From Amphiura filiformis (Eukaryota; Echinodermata; Ophiuroidea; Amphilepidida; Amphiuridae), in assembly GCF_039555335.1 (NCBI RefSeq), contig NC_092642.1, positions 21,966,262-22,030,261 of the forward strand: a stretch of DNA of 64,000 bases, read 5' to 3'. The notes under the pieces are model-generated. The model saw only the letters and a list, made by a program, of their open reading frames with translations, was not told where the DNA came from and made no database searches. How positions within the stretch are numbered: position 1 is the first letter of the stretch; every line of letters begins with the position of its first letter. Both the position numbers and the translations under genes were made by a program. Positions 1 to 13,416 of the stretch are shown here, piece by piece.

Positions 1-340
1 CGGCTCGATCATGTCATCCGCCGCCTGGAAAAACCCGTCCATATTTGGCATATCGTGACAATATTGTCGTCCCCAGTTTATTTTCTTACGTTTTACACGG
101 ACTAAATCGTATACGATATGTGACGTCAGGTGTTTTATGAACGTGCCTGATAATACAGAAGTGTGTTACTATTTTTAACCAGTGGGAAAACTGTATTGCG
201 ACATAATGGGAAAAACCCATACGCACAGCTAATTTAAAGTGATACATTCCACATTTATTTGCAGTATGTATAACCTGTAGCCTATTTGGCATGGCAAAAC
301 TTGGAATAAAAACTGAAATTCAAAGCTATTCAACATTCCA
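1..340. other. unassigned flank
   Basis: No exon, repeat or RNA gene was recognised here. The only open frame of any length (68 codons, minus strand) has no family resemblance. Confidence 0.4.
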
Positions 341-1270
341 TACCCAGATAACATATACTTATTGGGCCAATATTGGCAAAAAGTTGTATTGGCATTACAT
401 CAGTATATAATATTGGGCCAATATTGGCTCACCATTCATTGGCAGCTGATCTCGGGCCAATAATAAACCAATCATTGGTTTAATGTTGGCCTTTTATATA
501 TCATTTGATTGGCATTACATCAGTATATAATATTGGGCCAATCTTGGCTTTCAATTGGCCATTTTTACATTGGCATCATGTTGGCAGCCAATATAGGTTA
601 TCACACCAATTTCGGTAACAAATTGGGTAACAATATGGTAATAAATAATTATTGTGATGAGTACTAGTGTTTGGAAGACCTTATTTAAATCCTAAATATT
701 ATACTAAGTTGAAATAATAGGAAACAAAACCACGGATGATAAAACGCAGGGCAAACGCTATTTAACACCACGGATTATTTATTTTAAAGAAAATACACAA
801 GAATTTTCGGCAATTTCAATTCTAAGACCATACTTTTAAAGATAATTTCTAAAGTACGTGTCACCATGCTATCAAATACTCTTGATGGCTATTCAACACC
901 ACGGTGATGAGTCGTGTTCCTCTCTTACCGTGAAGCGGGCAAGAGATGATACATATCGTCCGAGCCAATAACATCCAATAATTAAAGTAATCCATTGCAT
1001 CAATATTGGCCCAATACTAAAATTACATATTGTTAAAACATTGGCAGCCAATTGTTTGCCAATGAGAAATAGGTACAGGCCCAATGTTGGTTCAATAACT
1101 GTGACAAGGTTTGGGCCAAGCTGGGGCCAACATTGGCCCAAGCCCAATATTGAGCCAACCTTGGGCCCATGAGCAAAACATGATTGGCCCAATACTGTCA
1201 GCCAATGTTGGGCCAATTGAACTCAAACATTGGCCCTTCTTTGGGCCACCATTGCCATGCTATCTGGGTA
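341..1270. mobile_element. non-autonomous DNA element rich in 'gggccaatattggc' palindromes
   Basis: The ends are imperfect inverted repeats: TACCCAGATAACAT at the left and ATGCTATCTGGGTA at the right. Both subterminal regions (about 350 to 620 and 985 to 1255) are packed with short palindromic variants of ttgggccaatattggc in both orientations. The middle (620 to 960) lacks them. No transposase frame is present, so this looks like a MITE-type element with repeated subterminal motifs. The 107- and 101-codon frames here are by-products of the repeats. No target duplication was recognised and the superfamily is unknown. Confidence 0.55.
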
Positions 1271-1669
1271 GGTTGGAGATTAAAGTAAAAAGCAAACAAA
1301 TATTTTCGCTAAATTCGAAAAATAGCCTAATTGTTTTAATAAAAAGTTTGTGCTCAATCTACAAATTTTTGACAATTTCGCTAACTCAAATATCTAACTG
1401 GTTAATAAAATTATAAGTGCCTCATATGAACAGGTTTGGCTACAAAAACGATTCTTTTATAAATGCAACTACGCACAGCTTCCACCTCGTTAAACGCCTC
1501 GTGGATTATTATTCAAGAATTGAGTGAATCATAATATAATATTAGAAGGGTATTATTTCTATTTTTTCCAAGAAATATATTTAATTATTGCATTTAAATT
1601 CAATTGTATATGTATTAATTGATATACTTGTTTTGAACATTGAAACCTGTTCAATTGACCTTTTCGGTA

Positions 1670-1757
1670 AATCCCATAAGCCTCTGCGGGTAGACCTGAG
1701 ATGTCGTCATTTAATCCCATAAGCCTCTGCTGGTAGACCTCAGATGTCGTCATTTAA
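1670..1757. repeat. 43-bp tandem duplication
   Basis: Two nearly identical copies of a unit starting 'aatcccataagcctctgc' lie head to tail, differing at about two positions. The rest of 1271 to 2235 shows nothing recognisable. Confidence 0.8.
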
Positions 1758-2235
1758 CGTAACGAATTGCGCATTTCAAAGCCGTGAAATACGCAATGTG
1801 CGTATCAGCGTGAGTCTGCGTGACGACATTACAAGCCTTCCAGTAAAGTGTTATAGGATTTACCAACAAAGTCAAGTGCAAGATAACGTTATAGATTACG
1901 AGTTCTATAATTGCTTACAATTGTTGCACATAATAAATTGATATTGTTTTAAGCACAGATGCACACAAGAAAAGGTCGATTAAAAGAATAATTGCCTTTC
2001 TTGTTAAAAAGAAAAAGAAGCTTCAATTGATGGATTGTGTGGTTCCTTTACGTGTGAACTTACCGAGTTGTACGGGCAACGGTCCAAATGTTTTCTTAGC
2101 ATATTGAGCTACTAACACCTCAGCTATTTGGTTGTCACATGGAAAGTAACGACCAAATGTTCCTCATTTCTCGCCATTTAGATTTTTTTGAAACGACAAC
2201 AAAATGTGCATCACCTGATTCAACTCTTCCACACG

Positions 2236-2436
2236 TCAATCTCTTACACAAGACATACCACCACATTCTTGATTGCGCATTGAGTTTGTGACCAGTAAAT
2301 ATAAAATGTCTGCCGGCAGTTCTTTCAGATGAACAGATGATATTAAATATACGGCATGACCCGACTGACTAGTGTCAAAAAAGCCCTGTCCAGTGTATTG
2401 AGGTCCGAGAAAGGCACGGTTGTTTGATGTGATCAT
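2236..2436 (-). CDS. unrecognised 66-codon open frame
   Basis: This minus-strand frame from an ATG at 2436 has a balanced amino-acid composition, unlike the low-complexity frames around it. No family was recognised. It lies just 3' of the last exon of GST gene A. It could be a fragment of a decayed mobile-element protein or chance. Treat as hypothetical. The interval 2437 to 3002 holds nothing recognised. Confidence 0.15.
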   Translation of the reverse strand: MITSNNRAFLGPQYTGQGFFDTSQSGHAVYLISSVHLKELPADILYLLVTNSMRNQECGGMSCVRD

Positions 2437-3002
2437 TTATTAAACAAAACATTATAAATGTCCAATTCTAGACCTGGAAAATACCAACAGGTGGTATCAC
2501 AATAATATGTACATTATATTGCCAGCTCTTTTTAACATTATATTTTTTTTCCAACTTATTCATCTTTTTCTACTTTTTGTGGTATTTTCTATTCTATAAA
2601 CTGTAAATTTGTGTGCAAATTGAGGGCGCTATTTACATATATTTTGAATTTAATTTAGCCAAATAATACAAGTTATTCCTAATATTTCAAGACAAAAAAA
2701 AGTCTTTTAAAAAATTTGTTGCTATTTGTTACTTTTTTCTGATGTTTTAATGCCATTATACCCATTCTAGAGATGAAAACATGCTTTAAGATCAATAGCG
2801 CCATCAGTGTTTACCATTTCTTAAAAATGATGTAGTTTAACATGGTATCAAACAACCATGAATAGGCCATACTTTGTATTGTGAAGGCAATATTTTAATT
2901 GTCTATATCTTAAAATGTTAAAAGAGTTAAACAACTCCCATGTATGAGAACTGATGTTTACCATGCGCCAGGGATTTAACCTATAGGGAGATTTCGTTTA
3001 GC

Positions 3003-3170
3003 TTAAAACATAGACGCAGGACGTCTCTTTTCCCAGTCACTTATTTTATCATTTTGGCCAACACGTCGTCTTAAACCACTTAATTTGGGAAATTTGGCGA
3101 AAATGTCCTTTCCGAGCATAGTTGCTATGTTGGTATATTGGTTGTAGAAATGGATATCGGCTAGAGTCAT
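3003..3170 (-). CDS. GST gene A, exon 5 (last)
   Basis: A TTCCTTGCAG acceptor precedes ATG ACT CTA GCC GAT (MTLADI), the GST C-domain helix equivalent to 'LTVADL' in genes B and C. The exon encodes 55 residues and ends with TAA at 3005-3003. The C-terminal KRRP near the end matches the family. Confidence 0.88.
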   Translation of the reverse strand: MTLADIHFYNQYTNIATMLGKDIFAKFPKLSGLRRRVGQNDKISDWEKRRPASMF

Positions 3171-6100
3171 CTGCAAGGAAGAAAGACAAAAAGTATTTAA
3201 CAGTAATATACAGCAATCCCGTGATTTCGGCACAACACCGTTGTTGACAGAACAAGGTAGCTTGGTTTTACCAGTTGCAGTTTTTGCTTTGTTAATAATT
3301 ATTGTTCTATGGGCGGTACAAAATGAGATTTTTGAAATCTGTAACCCCTGGGCGATTCGAGATATCAAAGGTCAAAGTTTATACAGGGGTCAAAATTAAA
3401 CACTGGTCCAATTTTGTCCAGAGGAGGCTTAAAGGCATTCCTACAATGCACTATGATTGGGAAATTTGATCAATATAACCTAATTTTAAAGGCAAAGTCC
3501 CCATTGCCACACACACAAAATGGTCATTTTAAAACTGCAGCCAACGAGCTAATAGTTGAGACTTAGGACTGATATTTGATTTTCTTACAGGAAACATTCA
3601 TATTGTCCCACTGCATTAATTTTATTCCTAAGTCTCGATGTTATGAATGTTAAATAATAGGATGAAAACACCAGATATTTGCACACAATTCCAATGCAAG
3701 GCATGATCAACTGTACCATATGTGTACAAAAGCCAGACATACAAGGTCAGAAACCCCATTGGGTTGTGGGAATGTCTTTAAACATCCTCTGAATTTTGTC
3801 CAAACCTATGTCAAATTATTCCTCTTTTTTTTTTAAACGGATTAAAGTTTTGGTTTTTGGTAAAAATCGTTTTAATAACATTAAATGTCGGGTTATAATA
3901 AAGGTCATGAAAAGCTTTTTTAGAGTTCGTTGAATAAGTTCATCAGGTTTGTTGATTAAATAAAATAACTGACATTATGCTTGACAAAACCAAGTGAAAT
4001 TATAACTCACTACAATATTTCGTCCTACGCATCGGAGGACTTCATCAGGCATGACTGATCTGGTCATCTGATCCACTTGAGACTGGTTTCCGGTGTTGTT
4101 TAACCTCTTTTCCAGTCTTTAAAAGTGGGTCGTAAACGTGGCTTAGGAAGTATCTGACCATCTTAACACTATTGATCAAACAGACAGTATCAAATTCACT
4201 TTCGAAGAAGAGAAAGAGGGCAAAATCCCTTTTTTGGACACTCTTATAATCAGAAAACCCGACGGATCCATAAAACTGCTTGTTTACAGAAAGCCCATAC
4301 TGATCAGTACCTTGATTTTAGTTCAGAGCAATGGGAGTGATCAGAACCCTTTTTGATCGTATGAACTCTTTCGTCACAGAAACAGGTGATAAAATCAAAG
4401 AAGAAGAGCATATACGTACAGCCCTAAAAACTGTGGCTACCCGAAATGGACGATGGACAAAGTGAAAGATCAAATGCAAAACAAAATCCAAAACGCCAAT
4501 AAACCAAACCCGAAGAAAAGTAAGACCACTGAAGATCGAAGCAAAGGTATGGTGGTTATCCCTTATGTGAATGGCTTATCAGAGCGGATACAAAGAATTT
4601 TCAAAAACATAAGGTAGATACAGCCATGAAACCCCACCAAACTCTTAGACGCATTTTAGTCCACCCAATGGATAAACGAGATAAGGAGAAAACAGGAAAT
4701 TGCATCTACGAAATTGGATGCAAAATTTGTGATCAGTCTTTTTGGCGAAACTTCGCGCATGTTTGGAACTAGAATGGCAGAACACAAAGCTGAAGTCAAT
4801 AAGGCCACCAACAAAAATACACCCGCTCAGAACGCAAGTTATCAGAAAAGGAACAGACTAAATCAGCAATATCTGATCATGTTGCACGGGCCAACCATGT
4901 AATAAATTGGGATGAATCAAAGATCCTTGGGCGGGAGCACGACAGGAGGTCTAGAGAGGTTCGAGAAGCCATGGAGATAAGAAGGGTGAGTAAGACCTTG
5001 AACAGAGAGTTCCTAAGCCACGTTTATGACCCACTTTTAAAGACTGGAAAAGAGGTTAAACAACACCGGAAACCAGTCTCAAGTGGATCAGATGACCAGA
5101 TCAGTCATACCTGATGATGAAGTCCTCCGATGCGTATAGGACGAAATATTGTAGTGAGTTAAAATTTCACTTGGTTTTGTCAAGCATAATGTCAGTTATT
5201 TTTTTTTAGAGTTGAAAGGTATTTTGTCAACACTTTTACCATTATGTTATAATTTCTGCAGCAAGTTGTCAAAATGTTTTTGAATGTTATTTTACATGCT
5301 CTTTACAAAACCCGACATTTAAACGTTTTTCGGCAACATTTTCTAACATTTTGCGAATAATGTTGAGAACGTTTTTTGTTTGGAACTCCACAGGAGTTAA
5401 AAGAGAAAATTGCTCAAAGTTTGATAAAAAAAAATTGCCTCAAATTGTTCGTTCTTTGATAACAACTCTAAAGAGTTTAATGATGGATCATCAGTCCATC
5501 AGCAATCGGGCATTACCTAGCCGGGACACCGGCTAGGTCTTGAAATGCTACCGGATCTTTCTTTCTTCTGGCAACAAATTTCAAAATGCTTCTTCCCTTA
5601 CATGTTACATCCTACAATGACGTCACTTGCACATATGCATCGTCTATATCCAGTGTCTATAGGGTGTTCACAGATTTGGGGTCAAAGGTCATTAAGGGGT
5701 CATTTCCGGTATAAAACCAAATATCTTCAAAATGCTTCTTCTTCCACAAATTACATGTGATGGTGACATGCTTAGATCATGTGACTTGACTTTGGTCGGT
5801 GTCTATAGGGTGTTCACAGATAAGGGGTCAAAGGTCATTAAGGGGATCATTTCCGGTTTTAAGCTAAATAACTTCAAGAATTTTTATCTCCATAATTAAG
5901 CATAGTAGATTTTTTAAATTTAAACTGTAACAATGCATTTTCTCGGTGTATATGAGGGTTTTTTTATATTGGGGTCAAAGGTCATTAAGGAGGTCAAAAC
6001 GTCAAATTTGCAAAAAAAATATTTAAAATTACGGAAAAGTAGCTGTATCTCAGCCTATGGAAGACGGATAAAGCCCCTACATGCTACAGTGATGCACCAT

Positions 6101-9100
6101 TAATGGTGTGAGATGTCCATAATAGCCGGTCAAAGGTCAAACTTTAAGTTAAGACTGGCATTTCCGGCCCCAGCTAGGTCCAGATCTGTAACCAGATCTA
6201 GTTATACCTTTTTCCGACAAAATATCCATCGCCTCCGTCGTTCTCTGATAGTATCTTTTCCAGGTCACCAAGAACCTTTGTTGCTGTCTCTGTGAATTCA
6301 GCCACAGCCTTTTCCTATAAACAAGGTAAATAAACACATCGAGTAAGTCAATTTGAGATTCTCTACCATGTTGTTTCTGAGCGTTCAAAGTGTTAGCACG
6401 ACTAAATATCCAGAACGTTTCATAAGGCCAAAAAAATTGTTGTGTTGCCCTCAAGTGGGAAAATGGGAAATTTGGGTCGGACGGTCGGATTTTTTTTTTT
6501 TTTAATTTTTTTTAAACCTTCAGTTTTTAAAATTCCCCTCAAATATTAAATAATGCTTCTTCAATTAGGGGACATTTGTCAATTTTGACTTCTGGATTCC
6601 TGTTAGACATCAATTAAAGACTAGTCTTTCAATAAAATATTAATTTTAAGTGAAAAACATTGAGTTTTTGAACAAATCTGTAAAAATCATCATTCAAAAA
6701 AAAAAAAAAAAAATTGCGACCCTGATTTTTCAGGATTTAGGGTCGGACGGTTGAGGGCAACACAACAACTTTTTTTTTTTTGCCTAATAAGGCAAATACA
6801 GGGTGTATCGAAATTATTGGAACCATCCAGTGAGCATGTTTTTTGCGGGTGATGTGTCGGGTTTTGTTGTTGTTGTTGTTGTTGTATTTTTTTACAGAAG
6901 AAAGAAACGTCTCAAAATCAATAAGACTCCGGGTTCTGATGGATTGACTCCAGAATTTTATAAAACATTTTGGGATGACATTAAATACATGTTTGTTAAT
7001 GCAATCAATGAAGGTTTTCAAGAGGGACAACTGTCGTATACACAGCGTAAAGGAGTAATAACCTTACTATACAAAAAGGGTGATAGATCGAATTTAGATA
7101 ATTGGCGTCCTATCTCATTGCTCAATTATGACTATAAAATATGTGCGATGGCTCTAGCACTGAGATTACACAAAGTTCTTGATAAAGTGATAAATCCGGA
7201 GCAAACAGGGTATGTGAAGGGTCGTTTTAGTGGCCAAAATATTCGTCTGATAGAAGATGCGATAGAATTTTGTACGAATAATAAACAGGAGGGTGCAGTA
7301 TTATTTGTTGACTTTCGAAAAGCTTTCGATACGCTAGAAATACCGTTTATTGATAAATGTTTAATCAAAATGGGTTTTGGTGAACAGTTCCGAAAATGGG
7401 TATCTACTCTATATTGTAACATTAATAGTTGTGTTTCTGTAAATGGATGGTTATCCGAATCTTTTACAATCAGCAGAGGTATTAGGCAAGGATGTCCTCT
7501 CTCGGCCCTTTTATTCATAATAGCGGTAGAATTTTTATCTGGGGATATTAAACAAAACCAGAAAATACAGGGTATCGAAATTGGAAATGAGTCTGATTTA
7601 GAGATTAAGTTAGTCCAATTGGCTGACGATACTACTTTACTTGTCAGAAATGAAACATCAGTTGTGAAAGCATTGGAAGCAATTGAAAAATTTAGTGATT
7701 CTGCGGGAATTAGGCTTAACAAAAACAAAACAGAAGGTATTTGGTTGGGAGACAGTCCCCCTAACATTCCTCAAACAACTATCTCGTGGTCAACACAACC
7801 TATTAAAAGTCTAGGTATGTACTTTGGAAAAGATATTGAGAAATGTCATAAATTGATATGGTCTGAAAAATTAAAGAAAATGGAACTTGCTTTGAACGGA
7901 TGGAAAGCCAGAAAACTATCATATTATGGTAAAATATCAGTTGTCAAGACTTTCGGTGTTTCACAACTACTATATTGTGCATATTCTATACATGTACCAG
8001 ATTATGTGATAAAAGAAGCAAACAAAATGCTCTTTCAATTTATTTGGGGTTCAAAGAGGGAAAAAGTCAAAAGAACGGGATACATGGAATATGGTGGCTT
8101 GAAAATGATAGACCTGCAAAGCCAAATAAGAGCTCTAAAAATTAAATGGATTTCAAGATTACTTTGCGAAAATGATCATGGTATTTGGATAAAAATAGCA
8201 AAATTTTGGTTTAATCAAATAGGAGGCCTAGATTTTGTACTTAATTTGGAATGTAAGTCCTCTAATGTATCGGAAGTAACAAAAGAAAAAATTCCCAAGT
8301 TCTACACAGAGATACTAAAATCTTGGTTTATGTTGAAAAAAAAGAATGCTGATGCCTCTTTACACGAAGCAAGAGTACTTCATGATCAAATAATCTGGTA
8401 CAATAATGACATAAAATTTAGAAATAAGTTGCTTATGTTTAAGAAGTGGAAAGATGCTGGTATAATGTACTTAAGTGATATTGTAATCAATAATCGTTTA
8501 TAACTCTTTTGAGCTAAGACAAATAGTTCGGTGTCCAAATGATGTTTTTAACTTGCATACATTACTGACAGCAATACCAAAAGAATGGAAAACGTTAATT
8601 TTAAATAATCATGTAGATTTCAACAAAACAAAGGGCAATGATCGATTATTTCAAGTTGGGAAAACCAAACTACACATTTCAAAGCTATCCACAAAACAAA
8701 TATATAAACTTTTAATGCCATCAGAATGCGACCCAATTTGCGTTAAATATTGGCAAGATCACTTCAATTGTAATACAAGTAAATCATCTTGGAGACAAAT
8801 CTTCACTTTTAAAATAAAAAATAGAATTCGAAACAAATTTGGACACTTTCAATATAACCTTTTATATAACCTAATACCGTGTAAGAAAAACCTATTGAAA
8901 TGGAAGATTAGTAATTCGGACGAATGTTGTTTCTGCAATTGTCGTGAGGACTATGAACACTTTTTCATATCATGCAGGAAAAATACATCATTTTGGATTT
9001 TCTTTAAAGAATGCGTGTTAATTACAACACACACACTCATACTCGTAGCGCAGTCTAAATGAGGAGACAGAAAAGCATAGTGTGTGAAGTGTGTTAAACT

Positions 9101-9798
9101 GTGCACACTTTACATACAATACGAGGAGTTTTCACAGGAATGTGAGGAGGTGTGTGAGGAGAACTTAGCACAAATACAATTATGGATCTCCTCGAATTGA
9201 AGGCAAAAATGCCAGAAAAAGACGTCCTAACCCCCCTATAGGGTTCTCCACTTTGAGAAGCTTCTCGAATTACTGCTTTTTGGGTCTAACCTCCTCGAAT
9301 TCCTGTGTTTGTAAACACTCAACTCCTGGTTTCGCACGCGCTACACACGCACACTTGAACGTGTCTCTAGAACATATTATTTATGGTTGGAACAAGAAAG
9401 ACTCACATTTTGATTTTGTAAACCTGCTCTTAATTATAGCATCGTTTTCAGTTTACAAGGCCAAAATAAGATATAGTGAAACCAATATATTTACTCCTAT
9501 ACCAATGCTCTTTATTAATGAAGTAGAAAGATTGAATGAAATAACAACAAATGCAGAAAATGTGCCAACAATTATAAAAGAAAATCAAAATGTCTGGGAT
9601 GAACTTAAGGTTCATTTGAATATACTGTAATAAGTTATACATAATGTTTTGATAATGTTAATTTACATGTCGTGGCTATTGAGCCGCAATATTGTGGAAT
9701 AGCAAGTTTTTGAGCTTGATATATAAACTAAATAAAATAAAGGCGTTTCGCCAACCTCACTGAGGTATAAAGAGAAAAAAAAAAAAAAAAAATCATTC

Positions 9799-9830
<32 letters not shown>

Positions 9831-12800
9831 CGACCCTGATTTTTCAGGATTTAGGGTCGGACGGTTGAGGGCAACACAACAACTTTTTTTTTTTTTTTTA
9901 ATTTTTCAAATACAGGGTGTATCGAAATTTTTGGAACCATCCAGTGAGCATGTTTTTTGCGGGTGATGTGTCGGGTTTTGTTGTTGTTGTTGTTGTTGTA
10001 TTTTTTTACAGAAGGGGCATTTGTTCGAACAATCCATAAAAACAGAGTATTTCTTATGCTTACCTTTTCTTCACCGGAGCCAGTGAGAATTACAAACATC
10101 TTAGGATAATAAAATTCGTCCAGCATGTCCACAATGGAATCAATTTGAGCGCAGTCCCAGTTAGATTCACCATAAAAACCTTCAATTGTGGGATTCAAAA
10201 TGAAAGACCAACATTGTTATATATATCTATTTGTGTAGGTTCCACTACATTCTAAGATTGCAAACATGAGTTTTTAAGGATTTTAGTGGAATTTTGACCG
10301 GATATCTTTATTTAAGGAAAATATTGAGGTGGCCCCCCTGTGCTAATTTTACTAATTAAAAGTAACATACATGTCAAGGTTACGCATATACCTTGCTTTC
10401 TAACCATGCGGGCCATTATTATATTGAAACTTCATTAGTTGCAAGTCCTCTCTATGGGAGTTTCCGGCCTCAGCCCTAGCGGCCTTGATGTTTTTTTCCC
10501 AATATCAACAAAAAACATCAAGGCCGCAAATCCGGCGAAAACTCCCATAGTGAGGACAAGTTGCAACTAATGGAGTACCAATATAATAATGGTCCGCAGG
10601 GCAAGAAAGCAACAGTAATCTTAATGTAAAATTGCCAAACAGAGGGGGTAATTTAAACGTAGAGTAACCTTAATGTAACACTGACCAACAGAGGGGGTAA
10701 ATTCGACTCAATTTATTCAGTCTCATATAGGCTGATTACAAATGTGGGCTCGGTGTGATATAGACTGGTTACAATATTAGAGAGACCAGGTTGTCTTTGT
10801 TGCATGCAGAAATCAAGACGATTCCTATAAATAAAAAAAACCATGATAATAATAACTATTTTCGGATATTTTTGAACTTACCAAATCCTCTAGCTAGGTA
10901 CCTAAAAATTGCTTTACTTTGAACTATTATTCTCCCATCTATGTCAAGCACAGGCAGTGATCCAAACGGTGTTTCTGTTATATATAAAAAGAAAAATTAT
11001 TTATTATCACTTTTGTCCAATATATATATACTTAATATAGGAAAATGAGTGATATTAGAGATTCAAATAGATTACCAGAACAATGTGATGACTTTGTTTT
11101 GACAAAATCATCACGTACACAACATACGTGATTTGTGAGGTTGCGATTCTTTGCCTTGGTGCTTATACTGCTTACGCCCGTTTAAAGCTGTATTTATACT
11201 ACATAGCTGAGCGATAGCGATTGGTTTTGGCCTATGAGGAAGAGCGCCTTTTGTCACTCAGCGATAGAGTATATATTCAGCGTAACTACCACTGATCAGT
11301 GGTAACTACATGCAGGAAAGTTGCTCTCTCAACTTTCCTGATACATGTATTCAGATTGCTCTCCAAGACGTGGAATCGAAACCTCTTAATTAGGCCAAAA
11401 ATCGTTTTGCCCTCCGTGGAATGTTTGGGGTGGGTTGGTAGGTCGGTCAATATTTATTATGTTATTATTTTATGACACATTTTCGTACATGACGATAAAG
11501 TCGGAAACGTAAGAAGCAACGTTTCTAAGAAATGTGCGGCACGATGCGTAGCCTTGTTCAAGGCCCTCTAATTTCCTCCCTCATGCAGCATTTGAATCCT
11601 ATCGCTACTTTTGGGCTCGCCAAGCCCATGAGGGGCAGACTGCGGTTACCTATAATCACGCGTAAGTTGAACGACGGAACTCGGATTGAACCTACGAGCC
11701 TACGAGCCCGTCAGGGCGAGACGTTTTGGCGGTTCCGAGCTCGATTTGTCAGTATACACCAATCCGAGAAGCGTTTACTGTATTTGGCCCTCTATTGACG
11801 GTAACACAGATGTACCAGAGCGGGAGATTTAATTCGTAATTCAATACTTATGATCGTGTATTGAATATCACTGTTGTGTACAATTCCCGGATACAATTCT
11901 GTGTAGCACACAATAAATAATGGGTGGAAGGTGGAACCCCCGACCTCGGGACACCGCAGTTTTACATCGGGGACACCGCAGTAATGGCGAAGTCGGATTG
12001 GTGTATACGCACGGTCATTAATAGCCGTAATCTGTGGCCCTCACCTGCTCACTGACTTCGCGAGCCCAAAAATAGTTCAAGCAGGGAGGAAATCTTAGAA
12101 GGCCTCTACGGGCGAATTTCTCGACGGGTGGCTTAGCAATTGGCTTGTCTAGCCTCAAGGCTTAAGAGGTCGTAAGACCAGGCTTAACTGAAAACGTATT
12201 TCCCGAAGCACGGCTACCATAGCCTCGAGGCTTCGTTAGCCCGTGGGCCAGGCTTGTAGGATTAGCCCCAGGCTTCAGTAAAATTTGCATTTCTCGAAAT
12301 TAGTCTTCTGTAGCCGTAGTCTACGCAAGCCTGTTAGACCAGGCTTAGACATACCTTAGACATACCTTAGATGCCACACCTTCACCTTCTTCTGAGATGA
12401 TAATAGTGTGGCAGGGTTTGGGGGGCTTTTTTGCCCATTAAAAACCCACAGCGGCTTTTCTCGGCTCTTTAACCTCATATTTGGCCATTTTAACCCATTC
12501 AGGCCTCTATTCATACAGTGATCAGTGGGCAGTGATTTGGGTATTGTCAAAATTATCAATACTCGGTGTAGTAATCGCTACGCCTATGTTTACTGGGACT
12601 TTTTGTTGTGGCGAAGCGCGCAAAAACAAGACTATTTTAGCCCAAAATACAGGGGCGTAGCCAGTTTTCTTGGTCGGGGGTGAATAAAATTTCAGGGCAC
12701 AGACGAAAAAAGAAATTGCAGTTGCAAATACATATACTGGTTTTGTTTTTTAGAGAGACTGATGTACATGTATTTGAGCGTAAATGTATTTGAGCTTCCA

Positions 12801-13354
12801 AAAAAGGCTTTATTGGGACAAAACGCGTGCAAAAATTGTGTATTTCGCCCATGATGGGATGAAAATGCCTTTATTGTGGCCATTTTCACAATTTAAGGTT
12901 AAATAAATTGCATTTATCCCACTTTTGTACCATTGGCCTATATGTCACCAACTTTAATAGCTTAAATATGGCATTTGTACCATAATTATTTTTCAATTCC
13001 ACCTCCACCCCCCCCCATGTCAAAAAAGAAATCTACGCCAATGTTCCGGGGACACATTCCAAGCAGATCCCATAACTCCTCAGACCCACTCCACCCTTAC
13101 AAACCCAAACAGCATGAACGATGCCTGCCCTCATTTATTATGTTTGCACCCGCTTTCCCCCACCCCACCCCCAAATGAAAATGTCTAGTTACGCCACTGT
13201 GGGTAAATTGTTCGATTTAGTTGAACATTTCAGCATTTTATTTTAGTGTTCATTTGAGTTAGTTGAATTTTTTTAAGTAGCTGTTGCTATCATCATAAGA
13301 CCTACACATTTTGAATGATATTTTTAACAACGAATATAATTTTTAAAACATTCT

Positions 13355-13416
<62 letters not shown>

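Larger units (their letters stand above)
6901..9791 (+). mobile_element. 5'-truncated L1/Tx1-type non-LTR retrotransposon
   Basis: The element starts directly in the reverse transcriptase domain, so the endonuclease and ORF1 are absent. It runs through the RT and C-terminal region, has a short 3' UTR from 9631 and ends in an A-rich tail at 9775-9791. Long direct repeats flank it (6689-6900 and 9792-10014). It lies in intron 3 of GST gene A in the opposite orientation to that gene. Confidence 0.88.

Noticed and set aside
893-1416. Open frames of 107 and 101 codons
   Set aside because: They read through palindromic 'ttgggcc' repeats of a non-coding element; composition is repetitive and no domain is visible.
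3049-3255. 68-codon minus-strand frame overlapping exon 5 of gene A
   Set aside because: Another frame over the GST exon; the GST reading (MTLADI...) has family residues and a matching acceptor.
7132-7767. 211-codon minus-strand open frame
   Set aside because: It is antisense to the LINE reverse transcriptase, whose motifs lie on the plus strand.
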